In this document: positions 1 to 8,368 of the stretch, one piece after another
Position numbering within the stretch: position 1 is the stretch's first letter
Layout: each line of letters opens with the position of its first letter
Made by a program: the position numbers and the translations under genes
Notes under the pieces: model-generated
Databases searched by the model: none
What the model saw: the letters and a program-made list of their open reading frames with translations, nothing else
Told to the model about the DNA's origin: nothing
Source: Jannaschia donghaensis
GTDB lineage: Bacteria > Pseudomonadota > Alphaproteobacteria > Rhodobacterales > Rhodobacteraceae
DNA length: 64,000 nucleotides
Direction of reading: 5' to 3'
NCBI RefSeq assembly: GCF_001403795.1
Contig: NZ_CXSU01000011.1
Location: 684,247 to 748,246 of the forward strand

Positions 1-850
1 ACCCCAAACCGCCAATGATCACCATGAAGAGGACGAGGAACGATTTCTGAATGCCGAAGACTTCGCCGACTTCGACCGCGCCCAGATAGACCGTGAAGAA
101 GAGCCCGCCCGCGATGCCGATGAAGAAGGAGCTGACGGCGAAGGCCGACAGTTTGGCGCGCAGTGGGTTCACACCGATGATCTCGGCCGCGATGTCCATG
201 TCGCGGATCGCCATCCATTTGCGCCCCACAGTGCCGCGCGTCAGGTTGCGCGCGACCCAGGCCAAGACGACCACGAAGATCAGGCAGAAGAGGTATTGCG
301 CCCACGCCGCGGTGTTCGGCCCGGTGACAAGGATGCCGAACACGGAGCGTTCGGGCGCGGAAATCTGGCCCGAGGCGGAGTAGTTGTAGAACCACGACAC
401 CTTGTTGAAGAGCCAGACGAGGAAGAACTGCGCCGCCAGTGTCGCCACGGCGAGATAGAAGCCCTTGATCCGCAGGCTGGGCAGGCCGAAGGCCGCGCCG
501 ACGATGGCGGTGATGACGCCCGAGAGGATCGTGACGGAGAACATGTCCATCCAGGGGAAAGCCGTCATCAGCTTGTAGGAACTGTACGCCCCCACGGCCA
601 TGAACCCGCCGGTGCCGAGCGACACCTGCCCGCAATAGCCCACGAGGATGTTCAACCCGAGGGCGGCGATGGCGTAGATAAGGAACGGCACGAGGAGCGA
701 CGACGCCCAGTAATCGTTGACCATGAACGGCACGACGACGGCGGCGGCGATCAGGATGACCCAGTAGCCGGTCCGGTCGAACTTGATCGGGAAGGTCTGA
801 TTGTCCTTGGCGTAGGAGGTTTTGAAGTCTCCGGCTTCACGGTAGAGCAT
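1..850 (-). CDS. livM: Branched-chain-type ABC transporter permease LivM (3' end cut by window edge)
   Basis: This is the second inner-membrane permease of a HAAT-family (branched-chain amino acid type) ABC importer. About 283 codons are visible, starting with MLYREAGDFKTSYAKD, and the frame is still open at the left edge. Successive hydrophobic segments and the conserved stretch GLNILVGYCGQVSLG, typical of LivM, are visible. The start ATG at 850 overlaps the TGA of the small upstream gene (TGATG). It is the last visible gene of the minus-strand liv operon; livF and the substrate-binding protein are expected beyond the window. Substrate cannot be read from the permease; branched-chain amino acids, amides or hydrophobic carboxylates are all known for this family. 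Confidence 0.9.
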   Translation of the reverse strand, partial: MLYREAGDFKTSYAKDNQTFPIKFDRTGYWVILIAAAVVVPFMVNDYWASSLLVPFLIYAIAALGLNILVGYCGQVSLGTGGFMAVGAYSSYKLMTAFPWMDMFSVTILSGVITAIVGAAFGLPSLRIKGFYLAVATLAAQFFLVWLFNKVSWFYNYSASGQISAPERSVFGILVTGPNTAAWAQYLFCLIFVVVLAWVARNLTRGTVGRKWMAIRDMDIAAEIIGVNPLRAKLSAFAVSSFFIGIAGGLFFTVYLGAVEVGEVFGIQKSFLVLFMVIIGGLG

Positions 851-1149
851 CAGGCGGCCTCCCTTTCGTCTCTCGTTGCATCAATCGTCAGCCCGGAGCG
901 AAACACCTGTGTTTTACAACTCGGGCAGATTTGATTTGTGATTGCTGGAAGGAATCGATCCTCCCAAGTCACTTTGGCTTCGGCATGCGAATTGCTTCTG
1001 ATCGCCTCCAGAAGCCAACCCTCCCAGCCACAGGTCTCATCGGGACACACGGCATGAGCAATGATCACACTCGCCGGGGCGTTCGTTTTGGAGCGGGCCA
1101 CCGCCCGGTCAACGCGAGCAAGGAACGCGGGGTCGTCAAACCCGCTCAA
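850..1149 (-). CDS. Small putative zinc-binding protein inserted between livH and livM
   Basis: A 99-residue protein of unknown function. Two cysteine pairs, C35-x4-C40 and C75-x2-C78, could bind one zinc ion (zinc-ribbon-like; inference). I chose a TTG start at 1149 because it follows GGAG by seven bases, and because ATG is absent until far inside livH in another frame; a GTG about 16 codons downstream is the alternative. The gene begins inside the last codons of livH and its TGA overlaps the livM start (TGATG), so translation is probably coupled. The DNA is much AT-richer (about 53% GC over 901-1080) than its neighbours, suggesting it was acquired. No family is recognised. Confidence 0.6.
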   Translation of the reverse strand: MSGFDDPAFLARVDRAVARSKTNAPASVIIAHAVCPDETCGWEGWLLEAIRSNSHAEAKVTWEDRFLPAITNQICPSCKTQVFRSGLTIDATRDEREAA

Positions 1150-2125
1150 TGATCTTCTCCCCGAACAGGCCCTGCGGGCGGAACACCAGGAAAATAAGCG
1201 CCAGGACATAGGCGAACCAGTTCTCGGTGGCACCGCCCAGATACGGCGCGCCGATGGCGAACTCGAAGAGCTTCTCGCCCACCCCGATGATGAGACCGCC
1301 GATGATGGCACCAGGGATCGACGTGAACCCGCCCAGCATCAGAACCGGCAGCGCCTTGAGCGCGATGAGCGAGAGCGAGAACTGCACGCCCGACTTGGCC
1401 CCCCACATGATGCCCGCGACCAGCGCCACGAAGCCCGCGATGGACCAGACCAGCACCCAGATGAAGTTGAGCGAAATGCCCACCGACAGCGCCGCCTGGT
1501 GGTCGTCCGCCACGGCGCGCAGCGCACGTCCCTGCTTGGTGTATTGCGAGAACAGGATCAGCCCCAGCACCAGAAGCGCGGCGATGATCGTCGCCACGAT
1601 GTCGAGGTTGTCGATGAAGAAGCCATAGCCTACCGCGTCGAACGTCGTCGTCTCTAGCCAGTCGTTGATGCCCTGGGGCAGGCCGACGTCCAGCGTCTTG
1701 ATCTCCGACCCCCACATCAGGTCGGCCACGCCCTCCAGGAAATACGCCAGACCGATGGTCGCCATGAACAGGATGATCGGTTCCTGATTGACCAGATGGC
1801 TGAACACGAATTTGTTCACCAGCCAGGCGAAGATCGCCATCACGACGACGGTCAGCAGGATCGCGGCCAAGGCAGGGACGGTCCAGCCGAAGTTATGGAT
1901 GTCCGTGCCCAGCGTCGCGTTGATGAGGTGGGCGAAGGGAACCTGCCCGTTCTGGATGCCCACCAGCGTCATTGCGGCAAACAGCGCCATGACGCCTTGC
2001 GCATAGTTGAAGATGCCGGAGGCCTTGAAGATCAGCACGAAGCCCAAGGCGACCAGCGAATACATCACCCCCGCCATCAGCCCGTTCAGGGCCACTTCCA
2101 TTCCAAAGAGGAGTTGGTCGGGCAT
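1136..2125 (-). CDS. livH: Branched-chain-type ABC transporter permease LivH
   Basis: First inner-membrane permease of the HAAT-type importer, 329 residues, a normal length for LivH-like proteins. The N-terminus (MPDQLLFGMEVALNGLMAGV) and the segments GFVLIFKASGIFNYAQG and LMLGGFTSIPGAIIGG are hallmark LivH regions. It is predicted to pair with the LivM encoded downstream and to be driven by LivG. An AGGAG lies nine bases before the ATG, and the stop of the upstream small secreted-protein gene is three bases away. The minus-strand order is acyl-CoA ligase, CdiI-like gene, livG, two small genes, livH, small Cys gene, livM. Confidence 0.93.
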   Translation of the reverse strand: MPDQLLFGMEVALNGLMAGVMYSLVALGFVLIFKASGIFNYAQGVMALFAAMTLVGIQNGQVPFAHLINATLGTDIHNFGWTVPALAAILLTVVVMAIFAWLVNKFVFSHLVNQEPIILFMATIGLAYFLEGVADLMWGSEIKTLDVGLPQGINDWLETTTFDAVGYGFFIDNLDIVATIIAALLVLGLILFSQYTKQGRALRAVADDHQAALSVGISLNFIWVLVWSIAGFVALVAGIMWGAKSGVQFSLSLIALKALPVLMLGGFTSIPGAIIGGLIIGVGEKLFEFAIGAPYLGGATENWFAYVLALIFLVFRPQGLFGEKIIERV

Positions 2126-2128
2126 GGG

Positions 2129-2449
2129 TCAGGACTCCTGATCGGTTTCGGTGACGGTGTAGCTGTCGGCGGTGGCCGTGACCTCGATCCACGGCTCGCG
2201 CCAAAGATCGCTTTGCCAGACGCCGGGATGCGCTTCGACGTAGGCCGTGGGGCGGCTGGCGATCAGGCGTGCAAGATCGCCCGCGTCCCCGCCGGAGGCA
2301 GTGCAGCTGTTGGTTGTCACGGTAATGTCGAAGGGGGTGGAGGGGGCGGTTGTGTCGCCGGCAAGCACGGCCTCGAACGCGGAGAGGCAATGCTGGACAA
2401 AGACGTCCCAGAGCGCATCCCCAGCGAAAGCCGGGGATGCGGAAAGCAT
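2129..2449 (-). CDS. Small putative secreted protein in liv operon, start uncertain
   Basis: Hypothetical protein of 106 residues from the ATG at 2449, which overlaps the TGA of the preceding gene (TGATG). The N-terminus reads MLSASPAFAGDALWDV, which ends like a signal-peptide cleavage region but lacks the basic and most of the hydrophobic part. In the same frame just upstream lies KAAALL, which would complete a signal peptide, but no ATG, GTG or TTG precedes it nearby. Either a non-standard start is used or the original N-terminus was damaged. Two cysteines remain in the mature part. No family is recognised; the function is unknown. Confidence 0.55.
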   Translation of the reverse strand: MLSASPAFAGDALWDVFVQHCLSAFEAVLAGDTTAPSTPFDITVTTNSCTASGGDAGDLARLIASRPTAYVEAHPGVWQSDLWREPWIEVTATADSYTVTETDQES

Positions 2450-2907
2450 CAGTAAGGCAGCGGCTTTTCCGGCGAGCCGATATTGCGATCGAGGGCCGGT
2501 TGCGGGTCGCGGTGCGCAGAGGAACCGCCGTCGATCCCCGGATTGGGGCCGGTCGCGGCGGGGCAGGTGCAGGCCGCCAAAAGCTCGTTCGCCTTCTCCG
2601 ACCGTTTGCCGGCCGGCACCGCTTCCAGTGCAGATTTGGCCGCACGCAGGGCCCAGTCGATGTCGCCGTCCACATAGGGCGGCACGCGCTGGCCGTCCTC
2701 GGTCTTGGTTGCTTGGCGGACGTTGCGGCTTTCGTGCGCCGCCTGCTTGAAGGCCCCGAACACGGCCTCCCGCTCGTCTATGAGCAATTCCGACAGGTCG
2801 TCGGGGCGAAAGCCCTCCAACCGCTGAATCGTGAAGTCCGGCAGGCCGGTGTCGGCCCCCAGAATCTCGGCAAGGGTTCGTTTCAGCCAGTCGTGGTGAT
2901 TGGACAT
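2449..2907 (-). CDS. Hypothetical protein between livG and livH
   Basis: A predicted soluble 152-residue protein. The start ATG at 2907 is preceded by GGAAGGAG at good distance; an upstream in-frame ATG at 2979 lacks such a site and would overlap livG. The chain begins MSNHHDWLKRTLAEILG, is helical and acidic in its first 110 residues, and has a CTC motif followed by a proline- and glycine-rich tail. The stop overlaps the start of the next small gene. I recognise no domain. Its position inside a transport operon suggests co-expression with the importer, but nothing in the sequence links it to transport. Confidence 0.7.
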   Translation of the reverse strand: MSNHHDWLKRTLAEILGADTGLPDFTIQRLEGFRPDDLSELLIDEREAVFGAFKQAAHESRNVRQATKTEDGQRVPPYVDGDIDWALRAAKSALEAVPAGKRSEKANELLAACTCPAATGPNPGIDGGSSAHRDPQPALDRNIGSPEKPLPY

Positions 2908-2975
2908 ATGCAGGTCTCCTTCCATCTGGAAGGGACAACGGGGCGCGCGACCTTGAGTTCCGAGGGGAGCCTGCG

Positions 2976-3791
2976 TCAATCATGTGCGACCCCCAGATAG
3001 GCGTCGATCACGTCCTGGTTGTTGCGCACCTCGTCCGGGGTGCCATCGCCGATCTTGCGGCCGTAATCCATCACGACCACGCGGTCGCTAAGATCCATGA
3101 CGACGCCCATGTCGTGTTCGATCAGCGCAATCGTCGTGCCGAATTCGTCGTTCACATCGAGGATGAAGCGGGACATGTCCTCCTTTTCCTCCACGTTCAT
3201 GCCGGCCATGGGCTCGTCGAGAAGAAGCAGGGAGGGTTGTGCGGCCAGCGCGCGGGCCAGTTCCACCCGTTTTTTGAGGCCGTAGGGCAGGCGGCCCACG
3301 GGCGTCTTGCGGATCGCCTGAATCTCCAGGAAATCGATGACGCGCTCCACGACGGCGCGGTTCTCGGTCTCTTCCTTCGCGGCTTTGCCCCACCAGATCG
3401 CCTGGGACAGGATGTTGGTGTTCATGTGGCCCAGCCGCCCGCACATCACGTTGTCCAGCACCGACATGCCTTCGAACAGCGCGATGTTCTGGAACGTGCG
3501 GGCGATGCCCTGTTGCGCGACCTCATAGGGTTTCATCTGCGGGCGGGGTTTGCCGCGGTACCAGACTTCGCCCTCCTGCGGGACATAGAACCCCGAGATG
3601 ACGTTGAGCATCGATGACTTGCCCGCGCCATTCGGCCCGATGATCGCGCGGATCTCGCCCTCCCGGATGTCGAAGGAGATGTCCTTGATCGCCTCGACCC
3701 CGCCGAAGCGCAGGGTGATGTTGCGCAGGTCCATGACCGTGCCGCCGATGGTACGCCCGTCGGGGGTGGTGAAGGTGTCGGTGTCTAGCAT
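2976..3791 (-). CDS. livG: Branched-chain-type ABC transporter ATP-binding protein LivG
   Basis: Cytoplasmic ATPase subunit of the HAAT-type importer, 271 residues. Walker A is GPNGAGKS at residues 52-59. The LivG-type signature region YGLKKRVELARALAAQ and Walker B LLLLDEPMAG follow, then the switch histidine in IEHDMG. An N-terminal extension of about 19 residues precedes MDLRNITLRFGG, the usual family start. The ATG at 3791 overlaps the end of the upstream CdiI-like gene (ATGCTAG), implying coupled translation. The partner ATPase LivF is not in the window and probably lies left of livM. Confidence 0.94.
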   Translation of the reverse strand: MLDTDTFTTPDGRTIGGTVMDLRNITLRFGGVEAIKDISFDIREGEIRAIIGPNGAGKSSMLNVISGFYVPQEGEVWYRGKPRPQMKPYEVAQQGIARTFQNIALFEGMSVLDNVMCGRLGHMNTNILSQAIWWGKAAKEETENRAVVERVIDFLEIQAIRKTPVGRLPYGLKKRVELARALAAQPSLLLLDEPMAGMNVEEKEDMSRFILDVNDEFGTTIALIEHDMGVVMDLSDRVVVMDYGRKIGDGTPDEVRNNQDVIDAYLGVAHD

Positions 3792-4372
3792 GGAGTGTTG
3801 CCTCTAAGGCTGGGCGTGCTTCCGTCGCCGCGCGTCGGCCGGGAAAGTCTTTCTATACCGGCTCGGAAAGTCCGGATCGCAGCGATGGTAGTTCGCCAAA
3901 TGGAGATACCCATCCGGGGCGGTTCGATGTATGCGAAGAAGGGTGTAGGTCGCTGCGGGTCGAAGTATTTGATGGCAGCGTAGTCGGTTCCGGCTTCGTC
4001 TGAATGTTCCTCTAGGATCCAGGGGCGGCGAAGGCCGTCAGCATCGGTCGAGACAAAGTGGAAACGTTCGGTAACCAGAACCTCGCCCTCGGCGGCCTCG
4101 ATACCTGATCTCTGTTCGACCGTTTCGAACGGATGAAGCTCGTAGGCGCGAAGGAAGCCGCGCCCATCCTGATTAGCCTCGATCGAGGTAATCAAGGCTG
4201 CGGGCAGACGGTAGATGTCGCAGCGTCGGAGTGCTGAGGTCCATTGCGCTTGGTATGCTCCCACGTCCCAGACTGAGAGTGTCGTGGTGAAAGCCTCGTC
4301 GAGGTCTCCCGCGAGAATGCGTCCATGTGTCTCGCCGTCGTCCGAAGCATCTAGATCAATCGAGAAGGTCAC
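3785..4372 (-). CDS. Orphan protein resembling CdiI-type immunity proteins, between acyl-CoA ligase and livG
   Basis: A 195-residue cytoplasmic protein of uncertain family. Residues 35-65 (WDVGAYQAQWTSAL, then LPAALITSI) follow the pattern W..Y..QW..AL......ALITS that I associate with CdiI_4-like immunity proteins of contact-dependent inhibition systems; this is recall, not a search result. The GTG start overlaps the ligase TGA (GTGA) and the stop overlaps the livG ATG, so it sits seamlessly inside the operon. GC is about 58%, below its neighbours, which hints at acquisition. No cognate toxin or CdiA/CdiB is present. It may be an orphan immunity gene or an unrelated small protein. Confidence 0.65.
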   Translation of the reverse strand: MTFSIDLDASDDGETHGRILAGDLDEAFTTTLSVWDVGAYQAQWTSALRRCDIYRLPAALITSIEANQDGRGFLRAYELHPFETVEQRSGIEAAEGEVLVTERFHFVSTDADGLRRPWILEEHSDEAGTDYAAIKYFDPQRPTPFFAYIEPPRMGISIWRTTIAAIRTFRAGIERLSRPTRGDGSTPSLRGNTPC

Positions 4373-6315
4373 TCCGCCGCCTCCAGCGTCTTCACATCCA
4401 CCGGCACGACCTCCGCGTCGCACATCTTTACCGTCGCCTTGATCTTGCCCTTGCGGCCGTCCTCGTAGGTCACGTCGGTCTCGGTGTAGACCTCCTCCGC
4501 CCCAGAATAGAGCCCTTCGATCAGGTCGGCGTATTTCTCCTCGATCAGACGGCGCTTCACCTTCTGCGTCCGCGTCATCTCCTCGTCGTCGGCGTCCAGC
4601 TGCTTGTGCAGCACCAGGAACCGGTGGACCTGGCAGCCTGCCAGCATGTCGTCCTCGGCCACCAGTCTGTTCACCGCGTTCACGTGGTCGGTGATCGTGG
4701 CCAGCACGCGGGGGTGCTGGGCCAGCTCCTGGTAGGAGGCGTAGGCGATGTTGTTGCGCTCGGCCCAGTTGCCCACCGCCGTCAGGTCGATGTTGATGAA
4801 GGCCACGCAGCGGTCGCGCCCGTTGCCGAAGACCACGGCCTCGTAGATGTCGGGGAAGAACTTCAGCTTGTTTTCCACGAACTTGGGCGCGAACAGCGCG
4901 CCGGAGGCCATTTTCCCGACGTCCTTGGCGCGGTCGATGATCCGCAAATGGCCGGTGTCTTCCTCGATGAAACCCGCGTCCCCCGTGGCGACCCAGCCCT
5001 CCGGGTCCTTCGTGGAGGCCGTGCTTTCGGGGTTCTGGTAGTACTCCACGAAGCTGCCGGGCGAGCGGTAGAACACCTCCCCGTTCTCGGCGATGCGCAG
5101 CTCCACGCCCGGCGTCGGCGTGCCCACCGTGTCGGAGCGGACTTCGTTGTCCTTTTGCTGGGTGATGAAGACCGAGGCCTCTGTCTGGCCGTAGAGCTGT
5201 TTGAGGTTGATGCCGATCGAGCGGTAGAAATCGAACAGCTCCGGCCCGATCGCCTCCCCTGCGGTATATCCGACGCGCACGCGGGACAGGCCGAGGGTGT
5301 TTTTCAGCGGTCCGAAAACCAGCAATTCGCCCAGCTTGTATTTCATCCGGTCGAAGAACCCGACGTCTTCGCCGTCGAGCAGACGCGGCCCAACCCCTTT
5401 GGCGTGCGCCATGAAGTGGTCGAACATCGCCTTCTTGGGGCGGCTCGCGTCTTCCATACGGATCATCACCGACGTCAGTTGCGTCTCGAACACGCGGGGC
5501 GGCGCGAAGTAATAGGTCGGTCCGATTTCGCGCAGATCGTGCATGATCGTGTCGGCGGATTCGGGGCAATTGACGGTGAAGCCGGTGACCATGGCCTGCC
5601 CAATGGAGAAGATGAAATCCCCCACCCAAGCCATCGGCAGATAGGCCAGAACCTCGTCCGATTGGCGCAGGTTGTCGAAGCCGGACGACGCCTTGGAGGT
5701 CGACACGATATTGTCGTGGGACAGCACGACGCCCTTGGGCTTGCCCGTGGTGCCAGAGGTGTAGAGCATGACGCAGGTGGTAGCCCCCGTCTGCTGCGCG
5801 CGGCGGCGGTCCATCTCGGCCCGGTCGGCGTTGCGACCCGCTTCGCGCAGCGTCTCCATCGACGACATGACCGAATGATCGTATTTGCGCAGGCCGCGCC
5901 CGTCCAGATAGACGATATGGCGCAATCCCTCGATCCGGGCGCGCACCTCCTCCACCTTGTCCACCTGCTCCTGATCGCCGGCGATGACGAATTTGGCGGA
6001 GCAATTGCCCAGCACATAGGCGATCTCCTCGCCCACGGCATCCTGGTACAATGGCACGGGAATGCCGCCGGCGCATTGCACGGCGACCATCGACATATAA
6101 AGCTGCGGGCGATTGCGGCCGATTACGGCGACGTGTTCGCCGATTTCCAGCCCCAGACCGATCAATCCGCGGGCCATCTCCTCGATTTCGGTGCGGGCGT
6201 CGGACCACGTCCACTCCTGCCAGATGCCGTATTCCTTTTCACGGTAGGCGGCGGCATCGCCGAAGTCGGTCGCGTTGCGGTCCAGATAGGCCGGTATCGT
6301 GTGCAGGTCGGTCAT
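4369..6315 (-). CDS. AMP-forming long-chain acyl-CoA ligase (FadD-type)
   Basis: Adenylate-forming enzyme of 648 residues that activates a carboxylic acid with ATP and CoA. The AMP-binding motif lies at residues 183-200 (MLYTSGTTGKPKGVVLSH). Later motifs are GQTEAS and the hinge region GHLRIIDRAKDVGK. The length and insert pattern match the large long-chain acyl-CoA synthetase class rather than acetyl-CoA synthetase. The ATG at 6315 has GGAG eight bases upstream; a longer open frame to 6396 lacks such a site. It is the first gene of the liv-type transport operon, suggesting that the imported compound, or a product of it, is a carboxylate activated by this enzyme (inference). Confidence 0.9.
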   Translation of the reverse strand: MTDLHTIPAYLDRNATDFGDAAAYREKEYGIWQEWTWSDARTEIEEMARGLIGLGLEIGEHVAVIGRNRPQLYMSMVAVQCAGGIPVPLYQDAVGEEIAYVLGNCSAKFVIAGDQEQVDKVEEVRARIEGLRHIVYLDGRGLRKYDHSVMSSMETLREAGRNADRAEMDRRRAQQTGATTCVMLYTSGTTGKPKGVVLSHDNIVSTSKASSGFDNLRQSDEVLAYLPMAWVGDFIFSIGQAMVTGFTVNCPESADTIMHDLREIGPTYYFAPPRVFETQLTSVMIRMEDASRPKKAMFDHFMAHAKGVGPRLLDGEDVGFFDRMKYKLGELLVFGPLKNTLGLSRVRVGYTAGEAIGPELFDFYRSIGINLKQLYGQTEASVFITQQKDNEVRSDTVGTPTPGVELRIAENGEVFYRSPGSFVEYYQNPESTASTKDPEGWVATGDAGFIEEDTGHLRIIDRAKDVGKMASGALFAPKFVENKLKFFPDIYEAVVFGNGRDRCVAFINIDLTAVGNWAERNNIAYASYQELAQHPRVLATITDHVNAVNRLVAEDDMLAGCQVHRFLVLHKQLDADDEEMTRTQKVKRRLIEEKYADLIEGLYSGAEEVYTETDVTYEDGRKGKIKATVKMCDAEVVPVDVKTLEAAE

Positions 6316-6330
6316 GTCAGGTTCTCCCCC

Positions 6331-6348
6331 GCATCCCTCCCCGGATGC
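6331..6348 (-). other. Small hairpin in the leader of the acyl-CoA ligase operon
   Basis: GCATCC and GGATGC form a six-base perfect stem with a six-base loop, just upstream of the ligase ribosome site (GGGGAGAA). It lies within the 135-base divergent region separating the transport operon from the sensor kinase. A role in leader control is possible but cannot be shown from this alone. Confidence 0.3.
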
Positions 6349-6450
6349 GGCCCTGGCTGACCATAGCGCACAGATTCCTTCACCTGTGTTTCCCAATCCT
6401 TACGAATTGTAACAACTTGCCGGTGCCGCATCCCGTGGTAGCGTCGCGCA

Positions 6451-8355
6451 ATGACCACCGCCCGTACCCCAACCGCGCGCCTGACGCAGGCCGGTCTCAA
6501 CCTGATCGGTCAGGCGCTTTCGATCTATGACGCGGACCTTCGGCTGGCGGTCTGCAACCGGCGGTTCCAGGCGATGTTCGACCTGCCCGACGCACTGTCG
6601 CAGCCTGGCGCGCCCTTTGCCGACACCATCCGGTTCTTGCTGGAACGGGGCGAATACGGACCCGTCGACGACATCGAGGCCATGTTGGCCGACCGCATCG
6701 CGCAGGCCAGCGCGTTCGAGCCGCATTACCTGGAACGCACGCGCCCCTCGGGGCAGATCATCTCGGTCGAAGGCTCCCCGCTGCCGCAGGGCGGGTGGGT
6801 CACCGTCTATACCGACATCACGGCTGCGCGCGCGCAGGAACGGCTGCTGCGCGCGCGCTCCGAAGTGCTGTCGGAGCAATTGCTGGAGCGGCACGAGGCG
6901 CTGGGCCGTGCCAATCGCCAGCTGGCCGCCACGAACGCCGCCCTGCAGGAGGCACAGGCCGAGGCGACGGAGATGGCGACGCGCATCCAGCTGACGACCG
7001 AAATGCTGCCTGCGCATATCGCGCGCCTGGACCGGGATCGGCGCTACACGTTTTCCAACCGGCGGTTGGCGGCGGTGATGCCGGGGTCGCGGTCCGACAT
7101 CATCGGGTTGCGGATGGACGAGGCGCTGTGCCCCTCGACCTATGCCACGGTCGAGCCGCATCTGACACGCGCGCTGTCCGGCGAGGCGTCGGTGTTCGAG
7201 GTGACGCACGCCCCGTCGTCGCGGCGCATCCGCATCAGTTTCACCCCCGATATCGACGGGGAGGATGTCACCGGCGTCTATGCGCTGTCGGTCGACATCA
7301 CCGAAGAGGCGCAGGCCCGTGCCGCCGTCAGCCAATCCGCCGGACGGCAGGTCGCGGCGCAGTTGACCAGCGGCATGGCCCACGATTTTGCGAACCTGCT
7401 GACGATCATCCTGGGGCAGAAGGACCGGTTATCTGGGTTGGACCTGCCGTCCGACGCGGCCAAGGCCGTGGCGGCGATCGGCGTCGCGGCGACGCGGGGC
7501 GGGGCGCTGATCGACCGGATCGCGGGCCTGTCCGGGCCGCGCGACCTGTCGCCGCGCGCCACCGACTTGCGCGCCTTCCTGGCCGAAATCGTCTTGCTGG
7601 CCGAAGCGTCGCTGCCCGCCGGCATTGCGCTGACGTGGTCGGTAGAGGGTCTGGATGGCCCGGTCTTTCTGGACCCCGAGGCGCTGCGCGATGCGGCACT
7701 GAACCTGATTTTGAATGCGCGCGACGCGATCGGTGCGCAGGTCGGAGATATCGCCCTGACCGCGCGAAACGTCCGCGATACCTGGGTGGACCTGACGGTG
7801 ACCGACAGCGGGCCGGGGTTCAGCGCGCAGGCGCTGGACAAGGGATTGGAGCCGTTCTTCACCGAAAAAGGAGAGGACGGGACCGGGCTGGGTCTGTCGA
7901 TGGTCTACGACGTGGTGAAACTGGCCGGGGGACGCACCCGCCTGACCAATGCCGATGGGGGCGGGGCGCAGGTCACCTTGCGCCTGCCCCTGCGCCAGCC
8001 GCCGCCTGGCCCGGCCCCGACGCTGATCCTGTTGGTCGAGGATGCACCCCACATCCGCGAGGCGGTGCGCGACCGGCTGGTGACGGCGGGTCATTCGGTT
8101 TTGGAGGCAGGCTCCGTCGCGGAAGCCACCGATTTGATGGACATCGACGGCATCGGCATGGTCCTGTCGGACATCATGCTGAAATCCTCCGAAACCGGGC
8201 TGGACCTTGCGCATCGCGCCGCCGCGCGGGGGTTGCAGGTTGCGCTGATGACGTCGCTGCCGATGGACGCGCCGCTCTACCGCGATGCGGTCGTGGATTG
8301 GCCGGTCATCCGCAAGCCCTTCAGCCTGGAAAAACTCGCGGCGGCCTTGGCATGA
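6451..8355 (+). CDS. PAS-containing hybrid sensor histidine kinase with C-terminal receiver
   Basis: Predicted soluble 634-residue sensor kinase with no membrane segment. Residues about 10-125 form a PAS_7-type domain, 126-185 an alanine-rich coiled coil, and 186-290 a second PAS domain. The phospho-acceptor region is SGMAHDFANLLTII with His311. The ATPase domain has the N box (NLILNARDAI), DSGPGF and GTGLGLS. A receiver domain covers about 525-634 with Asp574 in SDIMLK and the conserved Lys in RKPF. It is followed after 13 bases by the response regulator gene and is divergent from the acyl-CoA ligase/liv operon, so control of that operon is plausible. The signal is unknown. Confidence 0.9.
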   Translation: MTTARTPTARLTQAGLNLIGQALSIYDADLRLAVCNRRFQAMFDLPDALSQPGAPFADTIRFLLERGEYGPVDDIEAMLADRIAQASAFEPHYLERTRPSGQIISVEGSPLPQGGWVTVYTDITAARAQERLLRARSEVLSEQLLERHEALGRANRQLAATNAALQEAQAEATEMATRIQLTTEMLPAHIARLDRDRRYTFSNRRLAAVMPGSRSDIIGLRMDEALCPSTYATVEPHLTRALSGEASVFEVTHAPSSRRIRISFTPDIDGEDVTGVYALSVDITEEAQARAAVSQSAGRQVAAQLTSGMAHDFANLLTIILGQKDRLSGLDLPSDAAKAVAAIGVAATRGGALIDRIAGLSGPRDLSPRATDLRAFLAEIVLLAEASLPAGIALTWSVEGLDGPVFLDPEALRDAALNLILNARDAIGAQVGDIALTARNVRDTWVDLTVTDSGPGFSAQALDKGLEPFFTEKGEDGTGLGLSMVYDVVKLAGGRTRLTNADGGGAQVTLRLPLRQPPPGPAPTLILLVEDAPHIREAVRDRLVTAGHSVLEAGSVAEATDLMDIDGIGMVLSDIMLKSSETGLDLAHRAAARGLQVALMTSLPMDAPLYRDAVVDWPVIRKPFSLEKLAAALA

Positions 8356-8368
8356 GGAGGGTGCCCCG

